From assembly GCF_001590835.1 (NCBI RefSeq), contig NZ_LTAQ01000001.1, positions 421,989 to 485,988 on the forward strand: a stretch of DNA of 64,000 bases. Reading direction: 5' to 3'. The notes under the pieces are model-generated. The model saw only the letters and a program-made list of their open reading frames with translations, was not told the DNA's origin and searched no databases. The position numbers were made by a program, and so were the translations under genes. This document shows positions 18,135 through 26,976 of this stretch, in pieces. Within the stretch, counting starts at the first letter, position 1; every line of letters begins with the position of its first letter. This DNA is from Bacillus gaemokensis (lineage in GTDB: Bacteria > Bacillota > Bacilli > Bacillales > Bacillaceae_G).

Positions 18135-19371
18135 ACATAAATTTATTCTTTAATTTCTGCTGAAACGATTTCTCCTGCTTTCGAAACAGTTGACTGCCTC
18201 TTTGCAAAATAGGAGTTCCATACTTATCATTAATTTGGTCAATCACAGCTAATAATGGTTCTTCTTTCGCATCTTCCTCAAATGAAAATAAATCTAGTTG
18301 TTTAATTGATTCGGTCTTCCATTCTATTTCAGTAGCTGTAACACCAAGCAACCTGATCGGATCTCCATCCCAATGCCCTTTCCATAAACGTGAAGCAGCT
18401 TGAAAAATATCGCGTTCTTCCCAAATTGCATTTTTTAATTGCTTACTCCGCGTTACTGTACGCCGATCGTGATATTTGATCATAACTTGAATATTATAGG
18501 TGACAAGGGTACGTTTTTGTAACCTTTTACTAACTGACTTCGATAATCGCTCTAACATATCAAGCAATTCCTTCTCTTCATCCATATCTTTCGAAAATGT
18601 TGCCGAATTCCCTACGCTTTTATGTTGTCCCATTTGATTTGGATCTACTTCTCTATCATCTACACCTTTTGCCCGTTTCTGTAAATCCACACCATGCTTT
18701 CCTATTTTAGCGCGAATCACATGCTCTTCCCCGTTTGCTAACTGTCCAATTGTATCTATATGAATTTCTTTTAATTTTTCCGCTGTTTTCTGACCAATCC
18801 CATGCATCGCTTCAACAGGACGTGGCCAAAGTAACTCTTGAATATCTCGTTTCCGAAACACGGTAATACCAAGTGGTTTTTTCATATCCGACGCAGTCTT
18901 TGCAAGAAAAAGATTAGGAGCGATCCCAATGCTACATGGTAACTTTAATTCTGTTAATAAAGTTTGTTGAATCATCTTGGCAATTTCAAGAGGTGATCCT
19001 AATCCATAACAATCTGTTATATCTAAATAACCTTCGTCTATAGAAACTGGCTGTATCTTTTCAGTAAAGCGCGAAAGAATTTGAAACATCTCAAATGACG
19101 CCTCGCGATACAACTTAAAGTTCGGATGCTTTACAACTAAATTTGGACATAACCGCTTTGCTTCCCAAAGTGGCATTGTTGTACGTACTCCGTGTTCCCT
19201 TGCTTCATAGCTGCATGTTACAATGATCCCTTTTCGCTCTTTTTCATTTCCTGCAACCGCTAATGGCTTTCCTTTTAACGACGGATCATGTGCAATTTCA
19301 ACTGATGCAAAGAAACAGTTCATATCCACATGTAAAATAACACGACCGTTTTTTGGATACATTTCTCTCAT
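18133..19371 (-). CDS. dinB: DNA polymerase IV (Y family)
   Basis: Error-prone translesion polymerase. Catalytic acids are in ILHVDMNCFFASVE and SIDEGYLDITDCYG; the helix-hairpin-helix IGQKTAEKLKEI and the little-finger domain follow. QLDLFSFEE near residue 363 is a beta-clamp-binding type motif (QLDLF). ATG 19371 (412 aa) has GGAGGTGGAAAT before it and gives the usual length. It corresponds by position to B. subtilis yqjH (polY1). Confidence 0.95.
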   Translation of the reverse strand: MREMYPKNGRVILHVDMNCFFASVEIAHDPSLKGKPLAVAGNEKERKGIIVTCSYEAREHGVRTTMPLWEAKRLCPNLVVKHPNFKLYREASFEMFQILSRFTEKIQPVSIDEGYLDITDCYGLGSPLEIAKMIQQTLLTELKLPCSIGIAPNLFLAKTASDMKKPLGITVFRKRDIQELLWPRPVEAMHGIGQKTAEKLKEIHIDTIGQLANGEEHVIRAKIGKHGVDLQKRAKGVDDREVDPNQMGQHKSVGNSATFSKDMDEEKELLDMLERLSKSVSKRLQKRTLVTYNIQVMIKYHDRRTVTRSKQLKNAIWEERDIFQAASRLWKGHWDGDPIRLLGVTATEIEWKTESIKQLDLFSFEEDAKEEPLLAVIDQINDKYGTPILQRGSQLFRKQEKSFQQKLKNKFM

Positions 19372-19530
19372 ATTTCCACCTCCGAAAAAGAACATCTGTT
19401 CTTAAATGTATTATATCAAATACGATAAGGACTGTGGAGCTTTTCCAATATAAAAAGCAGGTTCTTTCACATTATATTTTTTGATATACTTAAATTAACA
19501 ATGGATAATCCTGTAAAAGGAGTGGGTGAT

Positions 19531-19734
19531 ATGAAAAATCATAGTAAACTCAATTACACCTTTCTAGTTATTATATTAATTATTGCTATTAACTATTTAT
19601 TACTGCCAGTTTTCAATGTTAATATTACCTTTGCACTTCTACCTCACGTAGTGCGCATTGCAACAACCTATATACTCCCATGGATTTTTTTATATTGGCT
19701 CATTCGCCTTGTGAAAGCAATTGAATCCAAATAA
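19531..19734 (+). CDS. Small membrane protein, 67 aa
   Basis: Not recognised. Two hydrophobic helices (about residues 9-28 and 35-58) with basic residues at both ends. AAAGGAGTGGGTGAT before ATG 19531 fixes the start; an in-frame ATG at 19501 is ahead of that site. A strong terminator follows at once, so it is a single-gene unit, lying between dinB and the M20 peptidase gene. Confidence 0.65.
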   Translation: MKNHSKLNYTFLVIILIIAINYLLLPVFNVNITFALLPHVVRIATTYILPWIFLYWLIRLVKAIESK

Positions 19735-19777
19735 AAAAAGAACTTGTAAACCAATTATAGTTTACAAGTTCTTTTTT
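19734..19777. terminator. Strong bidirectional terminator
   Basis: An 18-bp perfect stem with T-runs both ways: AAAAAAGAACTTGTAAAC pairs with its exact complement across 8 nt. It separates the small membrane protein gene (+) from the M20 peptidase gene (-). Confidence 0.9.
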
Positions 19778-19790
19778 GTATTACTTACAA

Positions 19791-20909
19791 TTATTTCGCT
19801 ACTTCTTCAATAATCGCTACAACTAATTCAGCTGTTTTTGCTAATTCTTCAACAGGAATTTTTTCGTTTGTTGTATGAATTTCTTCATAGCCAACTGCTA
19901 AGTTTACTGTTGGAATACCATGTCCAGCAATTACGTTTGCGTCACTTCCGCCACCACTTTGGTGAAGAGAAGGCGTACGACCAATTTTTTCAGCGGCACG
20001 TTTTGCAACCTCTACAACATGATCGCCATCAGCAAATTTAAATCCTGGGTACATAACTTTTACTTCAACATCTGCTTGACCGCCCATTTCTTTGGCAGTT
20101 GTTTCAAATGCTTCTTTCATTTTTGCAACTTGCTCTTGCATTTTTTCATTCACTAAAGAACGAGCTTCTGCAAAGATTTGCACATGGTCACAAACGATAT
20201 TTGTTTGTGTACCACCTTCAAAACGACCGATATTTGCAGTTGTTTCAGAATCAATACGACCAAGTGGCATTTTCGCAATTGCTTTCGCTGCAATTGTAAT
20301 TGCTGATATACCTTTTTCTGGTGCTACACCAGCATGAGCTGTTTTCCCGCGAATGATTGCATTCACTTTCGCTTGTGTTGGTGCGGCAACTACGATTTCG
20401 CCAACTTTTCCATCACTATCTAATGCATAGCCATATTTCGCTGTAATACGTTCACGATCTAGTGCTTTCGCACCAACAAGACCAGATTCTTCACCAACTG
20501 TAATAATAAATTCGATTTTTCCATGAGGAATATTTTTTTCTTTTAAAATACGGATTGCTTCAAACATAGCTGCTAATCCAGCTTTATCATCTGATCCTAA
20601 AATTGTAGTACCATCTGATACGATATAACCATCTTTAATAGAAGGCTTAATTCCTTTACCAGGAACTACTGTATCCATATGAGAAGTGAAATAGATTGTC
20701 TCTACCCCTTCTTTCGTTGCTGGTAGCGTACAAATTAGGTTACCAGCACCATGTCCAGTTACACCCATTGTGTCATCTTCAAATACTTCAACACCTAAAG
20801 CAGTAAATTTCTCTGTTAACACTTTGCAAATTTCTGCTTCATATTTCGTTTCAGAATCTACTTGTACAAGTTCCATAAATTCATTTACTAAACGTTCTTG
20901 ATTAATCAT
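19791..20909 (-). CDS. yqjE: M20-family peptidase, PepT-like (YqjE)
   Basis: Zinc-dependent aminopeptidase/deacylase. Metal motifs are TSHMDTVVPG (about residue 76), LGSDDKAGLAA, VGEESGLVGAK (catalytic Glu) and late GGGSDANVIAGHG. A dimerisation domain interrupts the catalytic fold at about residues 180-290. 372 residues fits the tripeptidase-T-like family; the substrate is unproven. AGGAGG precedes the ATG. The position agrees with B. subtilis yqjE. Confidence 0.85.
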   Translation of the reverse strand: MINQERLVNEFMELVQVDSETKYEAEICKVLTEKFTALGVEVFEDDTMGVTGHGAGNLICTLPATKEGVETIYFTSHMDTVVPGKGIKPSIKDGYIVSDGTTILGSDDKAGLAAMFEAIRILKEKNIPHGKIEFIITVGEESGLVGAKALDRERITAKYGYALDSDGKVGEIVVAAPTQAKVNAIIRGKTAHAGVAPEKGISAITIAAKAIAKMPLGRIDSETTANIGRFEGGTQTNIVCDHVQIFAEARSLVNEKMQEQVAKMKEAFETTAKEMGGQADVEVKVMYPGFKFADGDHVVEVAKRAAEKIGRTPSLHQSGGGSDANVIAGHGIPTVNLAVGYEEIHTTNEKIPVEELAKTAELVVAIIEEVAK

Positions 20910-20991
20910 AAGAATGCGCCTCCTGCACTACGTTATGTATGTAACAACATTAATTATAACAGAATTTCGCAAAAGTTTCGAAAGACAGAAC

Positions 20992-21029
20992 AAAAAACAG
21001 ATGGTTCACACATCTAGATAGCCATCTGC
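20992..21029 (-). terminator. Terminator of the GNAT gene
   Basis: On the minus strand CAGATGG and CCATCTG pair around a 17-nt loop and are followed by TTTTTTG. Confidence 0.7.
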
Positions 21030-21035
21030 TTTCTC

Positions 21036-21581
21036 CTACTCATTTAAAAGCACCCAGCGCATATGGTCTTCCCAAACCCCATTTACCATTAACATTTTCC
21101 GGGACACACCCTCATATTGAAAACCAATCTTCGTTACAACTTGTATAGATGCTAAATTACGTGGCATAATCGGCGCTTCTATGCGATGTAACTGAAATTC
21201 TTGAAATGCAACATCAATGGCTTTTCTAAGTGCTTCTGTCGTATAGCCTTTATTCAATTCATCTTTATCTAATTTATAACTAAGAATGCACGACTGATAA
21301 ATCCCGCGCACAATTAAATTGAATGAAATACAACCAATAACATTCGTATTGTCACCTTTTTTAAAAATCCATAGTCGAATAATTTTCCCATCCGAAAACT
21401 CTTTTCTATCTTTTTGCAATCGTTTCTTTTGATAATCTAGTGTAAAAAAATCATCTGGTCGATATTCTTCCCACGCTTTTAAAAACTCACGATTTCTGTC
21501 GTAATATTGAAGAACTTGTTCTGCATACGACTCATCGATTTCTCTCAATTGTAAACGTTCTGTTTCGTATATTTTCATCAT
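21036..21581 (-). CDS. GNAT-family N-acetyltransferase
   Basis: RimJ/RimL-like acetyltransferase, 181 residues from ATG 21581, which has GGGGATAC before it; upstream in-frame codons have no site. The N-terminus TERLQLREIDESYAEQVLQYY and the acetyl-CoA-binding region ELNKGYTTEALRKAIDVAF, then RIEAPIMPRNLASIQVVTKIGFQYEG, are typical. The target could be a ribosomal protein N-terminus or a small molecule; it cannot be told here. Confidence 0.82.
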   Translation of the reverse strand: MMKIYETERLQLREIDESYAEQVLQYYDRNREFLKAWEEYRPDDFFTLDYQKKRLQKDRKEFSDGKIIRLWIFKKGDNTNVIGCISFNLIVRGIYQSCILSYKLDKDELNKGYTTEALRKAIDVAFQEFQLHRIEAPIMPRNLASIQVVTKIGFQYEGVSRKMLMVNGVWEDHMRWVLLNE

Positions 21582-21743
21582 CGTATCCCCATTCTTCATC
21601 TTGTGAAACTTTCGTAAAAAAGCACTACATACAAGAGAATTGTGTTCCATGCCCATACCCCTCTCCTTCTATATTCGCTATTCACTTCGAATTTTCCTGT
21701 TGCGTTTTAAATGCACTTCTCGGTTTTTGTCTTCTCTATACCC

Positions 21744-21772
21744 TTGTCTACGTTTTCGTTTCTCGATACAAT
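21744..21772 (+). promoter_or_regulatory. Promoter of the prli42 gene
   Basis: TTGTCT (21744-21749) and TACAAT (21767-21772) are 17 bp apart, about 30 bp upstream of the ATG. Confidence 0.6.
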
Positions 21773-21802
21773 AAGATTGAACCGATTGTAAGGAGGATTC
21801 AT

Positions 21803-21895
21803 ATGAACAAAAAAGCACAAAAAGTTGTGATATACGTTATGCTGATTTCCATGCTTGTAACAACATTACTTGCTGGTGCAAGTATGTTTTGGTAA
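21803..21895 (+). CDS. prli42: Stressosome-associated miniprotein Prli42
   Basis: A 30-residue membrane miniprotein: a basic head (MNKKAQKV), then one hydrophobic helix through residue 30. AAGGAGGATTCAT lies directly before the ATG, a promoter lies upstream and a terminator follows. Size, KKxxKVV start and single helix match Prli42, the Listeria miniprotein that tethers the stressosome to the membrane and is conserved in Firmicutes. Whether it has that role here is inference. Confidence 0.75.
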   Translation: MNKKAQKVVIYVMLISMLVTTLLAGASMFW

Positions 21896-21922
21896 GAAGG
21901 ACGATATATCGTCCTTCTTTTA
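21895..21922 (+). terminator. Terminator of prli42
   Basis: AGAAGGACGAT and ATCGTCCTTCT form an 11-bp stem with a tight loop, followed by TTTTAC. Confidence 0.85.
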
Positions 21923-21942
21923 CTTTCTATTCATGTGCAAAA

Positions 21943-21979
21943 AGGCTGTTTATTCTCCAAGATAGAAAATAAACAGCCT
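21943..21979 (-). terminator. Terminator of the 79-aa membrane protein gene
   Basis: AGGCTGTTTATT and AATAAACAGCCT make a 12-bp stem; on the minus strand it ends in TTTTTG. Confidence 0.8.
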
Positions 21980-22002
21980 GTTCAATCATAATTGTTTTCA
22001 TA

Positions 22003-22242
22003 TTATTTTATGAGTAACACAATCGCTACAACACTAAATGAAAAAGCCATCACAAGAGCCATAACGAAACTCGTGTAATGTTTCTGCTGAAACGCTCCAA
22101 TTACAAATGTCAGATTCAGCAGTGCCATAAACACAATAGATATAAGAAAAGAGCATACATGAAAAGTTGCTAATATGAAAGTAACAATGAATAGAAAGCC
22201 GATAAAAAATTGCATATACGAAATCTTTGGATTCAAATACAT
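22003..22242 (-). CDS. Small membrane protein, 79 aa
   Basis: Not firmly recognised. It has two to three hydrophobic helices covering almost all of the chain after MYLNPKISYMQF. AAAAGGAGTTGCTTGT precedes the ATG and a terminator follows, so it is a single-gene unit. Probably a B. cereus-group protein of unknown function. Confidence 0.65.
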   Translation of the reverse strand: MYLNPKISYMQFFIGFLFIVTFILATFHVCSFLISIVFMALLNLTFVIGAFQQKHYTSFVMALVMAFSFSVVAIVLLIK

Positions 22243-22315
22243 ACAAGCAACTCCTTTTCCTACTATCTTTTTATACTTTCATTAACGCATGGTTATGTAC
22301 ACATGTCAAGACAAC

Positions 22316-22867
22316 TTAGACAGAAAGAAAAAGCCAACTTGTACGGTTGACCTTTTCGTATGCAATAGCCCCTTTTTCCTTCGCGAGCTTCTGAAACGGT
22401 TTGTTTGATTTTACAATCCACACCTTCGTTCCAATTGGAATACGATCAAATAAATATTCGACATCTTGTTTCTTCATTCGTATACATCCTTGTGAAATAT
22501 ACTTTCCAATTGAGCTTGGCTGATTTGTGCCATGTATACCATATTTACTTCCATCAGTCTCTCTCGCATTGAATCCCATCCATCTAGACCCAAGTGGGTT
22601 TTCGGGTGATCCACCAGGGATATTTTTTGCAATATAATATGGATCTTTCGCTTTTAAAACAATATCAAAAGTTCCCTCTGGCGTTAACTCATTTGTTTTC
22701 CCTGTCGCTACAGGAAAAACTTTTTGAATTTTACCATTATCAATATAAGCCAGCTTATTCGTCTGCTTATTTACAATAATAAAAGGATCGCCAACACGAG
22801 GGTTATCACCCAGGGGCCAAATCGGCGAAAGAGAAAAACATAATAATAAAGAAAGAAGATACGGCAT
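22316..22867 (-). CDS. L,D-transpeptidase (YkuD family)
   Basis: Cell-wall cross-linking enzyme or related transpeptidase acting outside the membrane. N-terminal hydrophobic signal (residues 1-17), then the YkuD domain from about residue 30 with the catalytic signature GIHGTNQPSSIG and SQGCIRMKKQD (His, Cys, Arg). ATG 22867 (183 aa) has TAGGAA 6 nt before it; TTG 22873 is in frame but too close to that site. It is the first gene downstream of yqjA, 16 bp apart, so probably co-transcribed. Confidence 0.88.
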   Translation of the reverse strand: MPYLLSLLLCFSLSPIWPLGDNPRVGDPFIIVNKQTNKLAYIDNGKIQKVFPVATGKTNELTPEGTFDIVLKAKDPYYIAKNIPGGSPENPLGSRWMGFNARETDGSKYGIHGTNQPSSIGKYISQGCIRMKKQDVEYLFDRIPIGTKVWIVKSNKPFQKLAKEKGAIAYEKVNRTSWLFLSV

Positions 22868-22883
22868 AATCAATTCCTACCTT

Positions 22884-23852
22884 CTATATAAGTTCTTTTA
22901 TATTATCCTTCCCTTTAAACCTACTTTTAATGAGCAAATATTGCTCCATTTCATAAACAAGTTGAACAAGTTTTGCACGCATTTCAAATTCCTCACGTGT
23001 CTCTGGAAGAGGCATTACCCTAAAAATCTCTCTCATTTCCTGTAATTGTCTAAGTGAAATAATTCCCGTACTTTCTGGACGAATCGAATTCCCCACATTT
23101 TTAATTACTTCCGCAATCATACTAGCCTGCTCATACGACCATGATAAGGAAGCAGCTAGTGGCATAATTCTTTCTAAAATCGCAAATTGCTGCATGCGCA
23201 TATCGAAATACCGATAATAGTAATCGTCTTCTCTCATAAATTGATTTTCAAGTTTTTTAAAGGATATATCCTTTGCTTGTTTCAATATTTCCTCTGTTTC
23301 AATTAATTCTCTTCCATCCCAAGTACTATCTCGATTTCGTAAATAGGCAGCCATTTCAAACAAAATGATTTTAAAATTTGCTTCTACTTGTTCCTGATAC
23401 TCCTTTAATTTCTTTTCCGCGCTTGGCATATACATATTCATTAATAAAGCTACGCTAATTCCAATTGTTAAAATCGCAATTTCATTTCCAACTGCTAACC
23501 ACGTAATATGTTTTAATGAATATAAATGCATAACGATAACGGAACTTGTAACAATTCCTTCTTGAATTTTAAACATAACAGCTGTTGGAATAAAAGTAAG
23601 AAGTAACAAACTAATGGCAAGTGGTGTATAACCGATTGTTTCAAAAATACAAAACGAGAACACCATTGATAATAAACACGCTAAAAATCGGTGTAAAGAG
23701 ACTTGAAGTGATTTACGTTTCGTATTTTGCACACACAAAATCACCAAAATACCCGCAGAACTATAAAATTCTAAGCCTAATAACTGAGCAATAAAAACTG
23801 CTACACCTGTTCCGACCGCTGTTTTCACTGTACGATATCCAATTCTAAACAT
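22884..23852 (-). CDS. yqjA: Aromatic acid exporter family protein YqjA (FUSC-like)
   Basis: 322-residue membrane protein. Six hydrophobic segments in the N-terminal half (residues 1-145) begin with GYRTVKTAVGTGVAVFIAQL. A long helical cytoplasmic half follows (about 150-322). This is the aromatic-acid-exporter/FUSC-like architecture of B. subtilis YqjA. ATG 23852 has AGGAG 7 nt before it; 19 upstream codons have no such site. The substrate is not known. The place next to the arginine transporter genes matches B. subtilis. Confidence 0.82.
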   Translation of the reverse strand: MFRIGYRTVKTAVGTGVAVFIAQLLGLEFYSSAGILVILCVQNTKRKSLQVSLHRFLACLLSMVFSFCIFETIGYTPLAISLLLLTFIPTAVMFKIQEGIVTSSVIVMHLYSLKHITWLAVGNEIAILTIGISVALLMNMYMPSAEKKLKEYQEQVEANFKIILFEMAAYLRNRDSTWDGRELIETEEILKQAKDISFKKLENQFMREDDYYYRYFDMRMQQFAILERIMPLAASLSWSYEQASMIAEVIKNVGNSIRPESTGIISLRQLQEMREIFRVMPLPETREEFEMRAKLVQLVYEMEQYLLIKSRFKGKDNIKELI

Positions 23853-23896
23853 ATCATTGCTCCTATATGTATAAACGTATTTACAACAAGTATAAA

Positions 23897-23923
23897 AAAA
23901 GGATGACAAGCTGTCATCCTTTT
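23897..23923 (-). terminator. Terminator of the artPQR transporter genes
   Basis: GGATGACA and TGTCATCC form a perfect stem with a 3-nt loop, flanked by A and T runs. Confidence 0.8.
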
Positions 23924-23952
23924 CAACTTATTATTCACTTAACTTTTACAGG

Positions 23953-24675
23953 TTACAATATTTTTTGTAAAAATTCTTGCGCTCGTTCACTCTTTGGTGC
24001 TGTGAAAAATTTCTCTGGGTTCGTGTCTTCAACTAATTTCCCACCATCTAAGAAAAGTACACGATCAGCTACTTCCTTTGCAAATCCCATCTCATGTGTC
24101 ACAATTGCCATTGTCATTCCAGTAGTGACTAACGATTTCATCACTTCTAATACCTCTTTTACCATCTCTGGATCTAGTGCAGACGTTGGTTCATCGAATA
24201 GCATAACTTGCGGTTCCATAGCGAGCGCTCTCGCAATTGCTACCCGTTGCTTTTGTCCACCTGAAAGACGGTTTGGATATGCATCTTTTTTCTCTAATAA
24301 ACCAACTTTTTCAAGAAGTTCCTTTGCTTTTTTCTCCGCTTCTGGTTTTGCTACACCTTTTACATTTACAGGGGCGTACGTAATATTTTCTAACACTGTC
24401 ATATGAGGGAATAAATGAAAATGCTGAAACACCATCCCAACGTTTTCACAAACACTCATAATGTTTGCTTTTGGATTTGTCACCTCTTCGTTACCAATCC
24501 AAATTTGACCACTTGTCGGTGTTTCTAGCACATTCATACAACGTAAAAACGTTGATTTTCCTGATCCAGACGGCCCAACGATGGCAACAACCTCACCCTT
24601 TTCAATTGTTGTCGTAATTCCTTTTAATACTTCATTTTGTCCAAATGATTTATGAAGGTTTTCAATTTTAATCAC
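23953..24675 (-). CDS. artR: Polar amino acid (arginine-type) ABC transporter ATP-binding protein
   Basis: ATPase of an amino acid importer. Walker [13 protein letters not shown] (about residue 34), Q-loop [11 protein letters not shown], signature [15 protein letters not shown], Walker [13 protein letters not shown] and switch His in VTHEMGF. 240 residues is normal. The GTG start has GGGAG 11 nt upstream and overlaps artQ by 8 bp. Assigned as ArtR (YqiZ) because artP-artQ-artR lies beside yqjA in B. subtilis and an ARG box precedes artP; substrate specificity is inferred. Confidence 0.9.
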   Translation of the reverse strand: MIKIENLHKSFGQNEVLKGITTTIEKGEVVAIVGPSGSGKSTFLRCMNVLETPTSGQIWIGNEEVTNPKANIMSVCENVGMVFQHFHLFPHMTVLENITYAPVNVKGVAKPEAEKKAKELLEKVGLLEKKDAYPNRLSGGQKQRVAIARALAMEPQVMLFDEPTSALDPEMVKEVLEVMKSLVTTGMTMAIVTHEMGFAKEVADRVLFLDGGKLVEDTNPEKFFTAPKSERAQEFLQKIL

Positions 24676-25327
24676 TTTTTTTCATTCTCCCTTCAATTAC
24701 TTTTCCAACTAATGTAAGAATAATCACTAGAATATAGTAAACAAGTCCGACAAATAGTAATGGTTCCAGATACTTAAATGTTTCACCGCCTACAATGTAT
24801 GCACGGCGCATTAAATCCGTAGCACCAATTACTGTCACTACTGCCGACTCTTTCGTAAGTGTTGCAAATTCGTTCACAAGCGCTGGTAATATATTTTTTA
24901 ATGCTTGCGGTAATATAATATTTTTCATCATTTTTCCATATGGAACACCTAGTGCCATCGCAGCTTCTGTCTGTCCTTTATCAACTGCTTGAATCCCTGC
25001 ACGGATTACCTCAGACATATATGCACCTGAGTTTAAACTAAATGCAAGTACTGCTGCTAAAAAAGCTGGTATATCATATCCGATCATTTGTGGAACACCG
25101 AAATAAATAATCATTAGTTGTAAGACAAGTGGTGTACCACGAAATATAGATGTATATAAATCAGCAGCGATGTTTAAAACTCTTATACTAGCAATTTTAC
25201 AAAGTGCTAGTAACGTCCCCAATACAAAACCAATTAGAGCAGATACAGCTACAATTTTTAATGTTACTTCTAAACCTTTTAAAATATATGGTATCGACGG
25301 AGTAATTGCCGAGAAATCTAGATTCAT
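24668..25327 (-). CDS. artQ: Polar amino acid (arginine-type) ABC transporter permease
   Basis: 219-residue inner permease of the HisM/GlnP class. About five membrane helices; the EAA loop [22 protein letters not shown] contacts the ATPase. N-terminus [20 protein letters not shown] is typical. It lies between artP (37 bp) and artR (overlap) in one transcription unit. Confidence 0.9.
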   Translation of the reverse strand: MNLDFSAITPSIPYILKGLEVTLKIVAVSALIGFVLGTLLALCKIASIRVLNIAADLYTSIFRGTPLVLQLMIIYFGVPQMIGYDIPAFLAAVLAFSLNSGAYMSEVIRAGIQAVDKGQTEAAMALGVPYGKMMKNIILPQALKNILPALVNEFATLTKESAVVTVIGATDLMRRAYIVGGETFKYLEPLLFVGLVYYILVIILTLVGKVIEGRMKKSD

Positions 25328-25364
25328 CTTTTGTCATTCCTCTCACAGAAAATAGAAAGGCAGC

Positions 25365-26147
25365 TTATTTCTCGCTGCCAAACCATTTCTTCACTAATTT
25401 ATCCATCTCGCCATTCTCTTGCATTTTTTTAATTACCTTATTGAATTCCGCTGTTTTATCACTATTTTTCGGAAGAGCAATTGCTGCCCCTACTTCTTCC
25501 GGAGCTTCTTGAATTTCAATTCCTTGTACATCTTTCATTTTTTCTAAATAATTTTTAGCAACTGTATCTTCTAAAATAGCAGCATCAAAGCGTCCTGCTT
25601 TAATTTCCTGTACGATTTCTGGTATACGGTCACGACCTTCAGCTTGGAAGTTTACTTGCTTTGTAAATTCCTTTGCCTTTTCTTCTTGAATAGAACCTGT
25701 TTGTACACCTATTTTTTTATCTTTCAAATCTTGTAATGACTTAATACCAGATTCTTTTTTCGAAACAATCATGTTTTTAGCAACAAAATAAATGTCTGTA
25801 AAGTCCGCATTCTCTTTACGTTCTGGAGTTGGCGTCATACCAGCCATAACAAAATCAACTTTTCCTGAGCTAAGCGATGCTAATAATCCACCAAAATCCA
25901 TATCTTTTATTTTTACTTCATACCCAAGTTCTTTTCCAATATATTTTGCAATATCTACATCAAAGCCGATAATTGCATCACTTTTCGATGCTTCTACATA
26001 TTCATACGGTTTATAGTCTGCTGAAGTCCCCATAACAAGTACTTTTTTATTTGCACTTACTTTTTCTGTCGCTTCCCCCTTACTACAAGCACTGAATATA
26101 CTTACGATTAAAATAAGTGCAAATGAAACTGATAATATTTTCTTCAT
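25365..26147 (-). CDS. artP: Arginine-type ABC transporter substrate-binding lipoprotein
   Basis: Solute-binding protein anchored by lipid outside the membrane. Signal peptide with lipobox IFSAC (Cys near residue 21), then family-3 binding domain: MGTSADYKPYEYV, IGFDVDIAKYIGKELGY, FVMAGMTPTPERKE and GVQTGSIQEEKAKE. 260 residues is normal. AGGGGGAAGAAAC precedes the ATG. Control by ArgR is suggested by the box at 26185-26200 downstream of its promoter. Arginine as substrate is inferred from that and from synteny. Confidence 0.9.
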   Translation of the reverse strand: MKKILSVSFALILIVSIFSACSKGEATEKVSANKKVLVMGTSADYKPYEYVEASKSDAIIGFDVDIAKYIGKELGYEVKIKDMDFGGLLASLSSGKVDFVMAGMTPTPERKENADFTDIYFVAKNMIVSKKESGIKSLQDLKDKKIGVQTGSIQEEKAKEFTKQVNFQAEGRDRIPEIVQEIKAGRFDAAILEDTVAKNYLEKMKDVQGIEIQEAPEEVGAAIALPKNSDKTAEFNKVIKKMQENGEMDKLVKKWFGSEK

Positions 26148-26184
26148 GTTTCTTCCCCCTAATAATGTATATTTAAAAGTTTTA

Positions 26185-26200
26185 TAGAATTTTTATTCGA
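26185..26200. promoter_or_regulatory. ARG box (ArgR/AhrC operator) before artP
   Basis: On the minus strand TCGAATAAAAATTCTA matches the ARG-box core GAATAAAAATTC exactly. It lies just downstream of the artP -10. A second half-like site, GCATAAAAATAAAT, overlaps the -35 (26222-26235). Tandem sites and position fit ArgR repression. Confidence 0.7.
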
Positions 26201-26207
26201 TGTATGT

Positions 26208-26236
26208 ATTGTAACAACATATTTATTTTTATGCAA
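26208..26236 (-). promoter_or_regulatory. Sigma-A promoter of artPQR
   Basis: On the minus strand TTGCAT (26231-26236), 17 bp, TACAAT (26208-26213), about 60 bp upstream of the artP ATG. Confidence 0.65.
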
Positions 26237-26368
26237 TATTTAAAATAAAAATAAATAAATATCTCTTTACAAATAACAAAAATACTATTTAAAACGTATA
26301 AAACAATGCATAAAAATAACTTTTATACATACCTCATATAATCTAAGAGTACATATTAAACAAAATAA

Positions 26369-26409
26369 AAAAACGGTACGTACACTTTTATGCGTACATA
26401 CCGTTTTTT
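26369..26409 (-). terminator. Terminator of brxB
   Basis: AACGGTATGTACG and CGTACGTACCGTT pair with one mismatch around a short loop, followed by a T-run on the minus strand. Confidence 0.8.
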
Positions 26410-26419
26410 ATCGTTTTTA

Positions 26420-26854
26420 TTATAGCTCTTCACAATTTTCTTCAAAGTATGATTGTAATTTTGCAATGACTTGCATTGGATCGTGCCCTTCAATTTCATG
26501 GCGTTCTACCATCGTTACAATCTTTCCATCTTTTAATAATGCAAAAGATGGAGAAGAAGGTGGATACCCCTCAAAATATTCACGCGCGTGCGCCGTTGCC
26601 TCTTTATCCTGCCCTGCAAACACTGTTACAAGGTGATTTGGACGTTTATCATAATGTACGGAATGCGCAGCAGCAGGACGAGCAATACCGCCTGCACAAC
26701 CGCATACTGAGTTTACCATTACAAGTGTTGTGCCATTTTTCTTGAATGCTTCATCGACCGCTTCTGGTGTTGTTAATTCTGTATAACCAGCGGAAACAAT
26801 TTCTTCACGCGCTTGACGGACAACATCATTCATAAAAAAGTTAAAGTTTATCAA
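26420..26854 (-). CDS. brxB: Bacilliredoxin BrxB (YphP/YqiW family)
   Basis: Thioredoxin-like protein that removes bacillithiol from oxidised protein cysteines in low-GC Gram-positive bacteria. The CGC active site is in [15 protein letters not shown] (about residue 52). 144 residues matches the family. The start is TTG 26854, with GAGGAGGG 7 nt before it; the first ATG is seven codons later and would drop conserved MINFNFF. A 34-bp palindrome lies 50 bp upstream of the gene. Confidence 0.93.
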   Translation of the reverse strand: MINFNFFMNDVVRQAREEIVSAGYTELTTPEAVDEAFKKNGTTLVMVNSVCGCAGGIARPAAAHSVHYDKRPNHLVTVFAGQDKEATAHAREYFEGYPPSSPSFALLKDGKIVTMVERHEIEGHDPMQVIAKLQSYFEENCEEL

Positions 26855-26903
26855 TGTTTTCCCTCCTCTAAATCTACCTATTTGTATCTTACCAGTAACC
26901 GTT

Positions 26904-26937
26904 TCTGAAATACAAGTAAGTTTACTTGTATTTCAGA
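26904..26937. promoter_or_regulatory. 34-bp perfect palindrome upstream of brxB
   Basis: Arms TCTGAAATACAAGTAA (26904-26919) and TTACTTGTATTTCAGA (26922-26937) are exact inverted repeats of 16 bp with a 2-bp centre. It has no T-tract and lies between the brxB start and a separate terminator, so an operator or a leader hairpin of brxB is more likely than a terminator. Confidence 0.6.
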
Positions 26938-26941
26938 ACAT

Positions 26942-26975
26942 AAAAGGTGTTAGAGCAAGGACTCTAACACCTTTT
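26942..26975 (-). terminator. Terminator after the yjdF remnant and Nudix gene
   Basis: AAAAGGTGTTAGAG and CTCTAACACCTTTT make a 14-bp perfect stem around 6 nt, with T-runs. Confidence 0.85.
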
Positions 26976-26976
26976 C

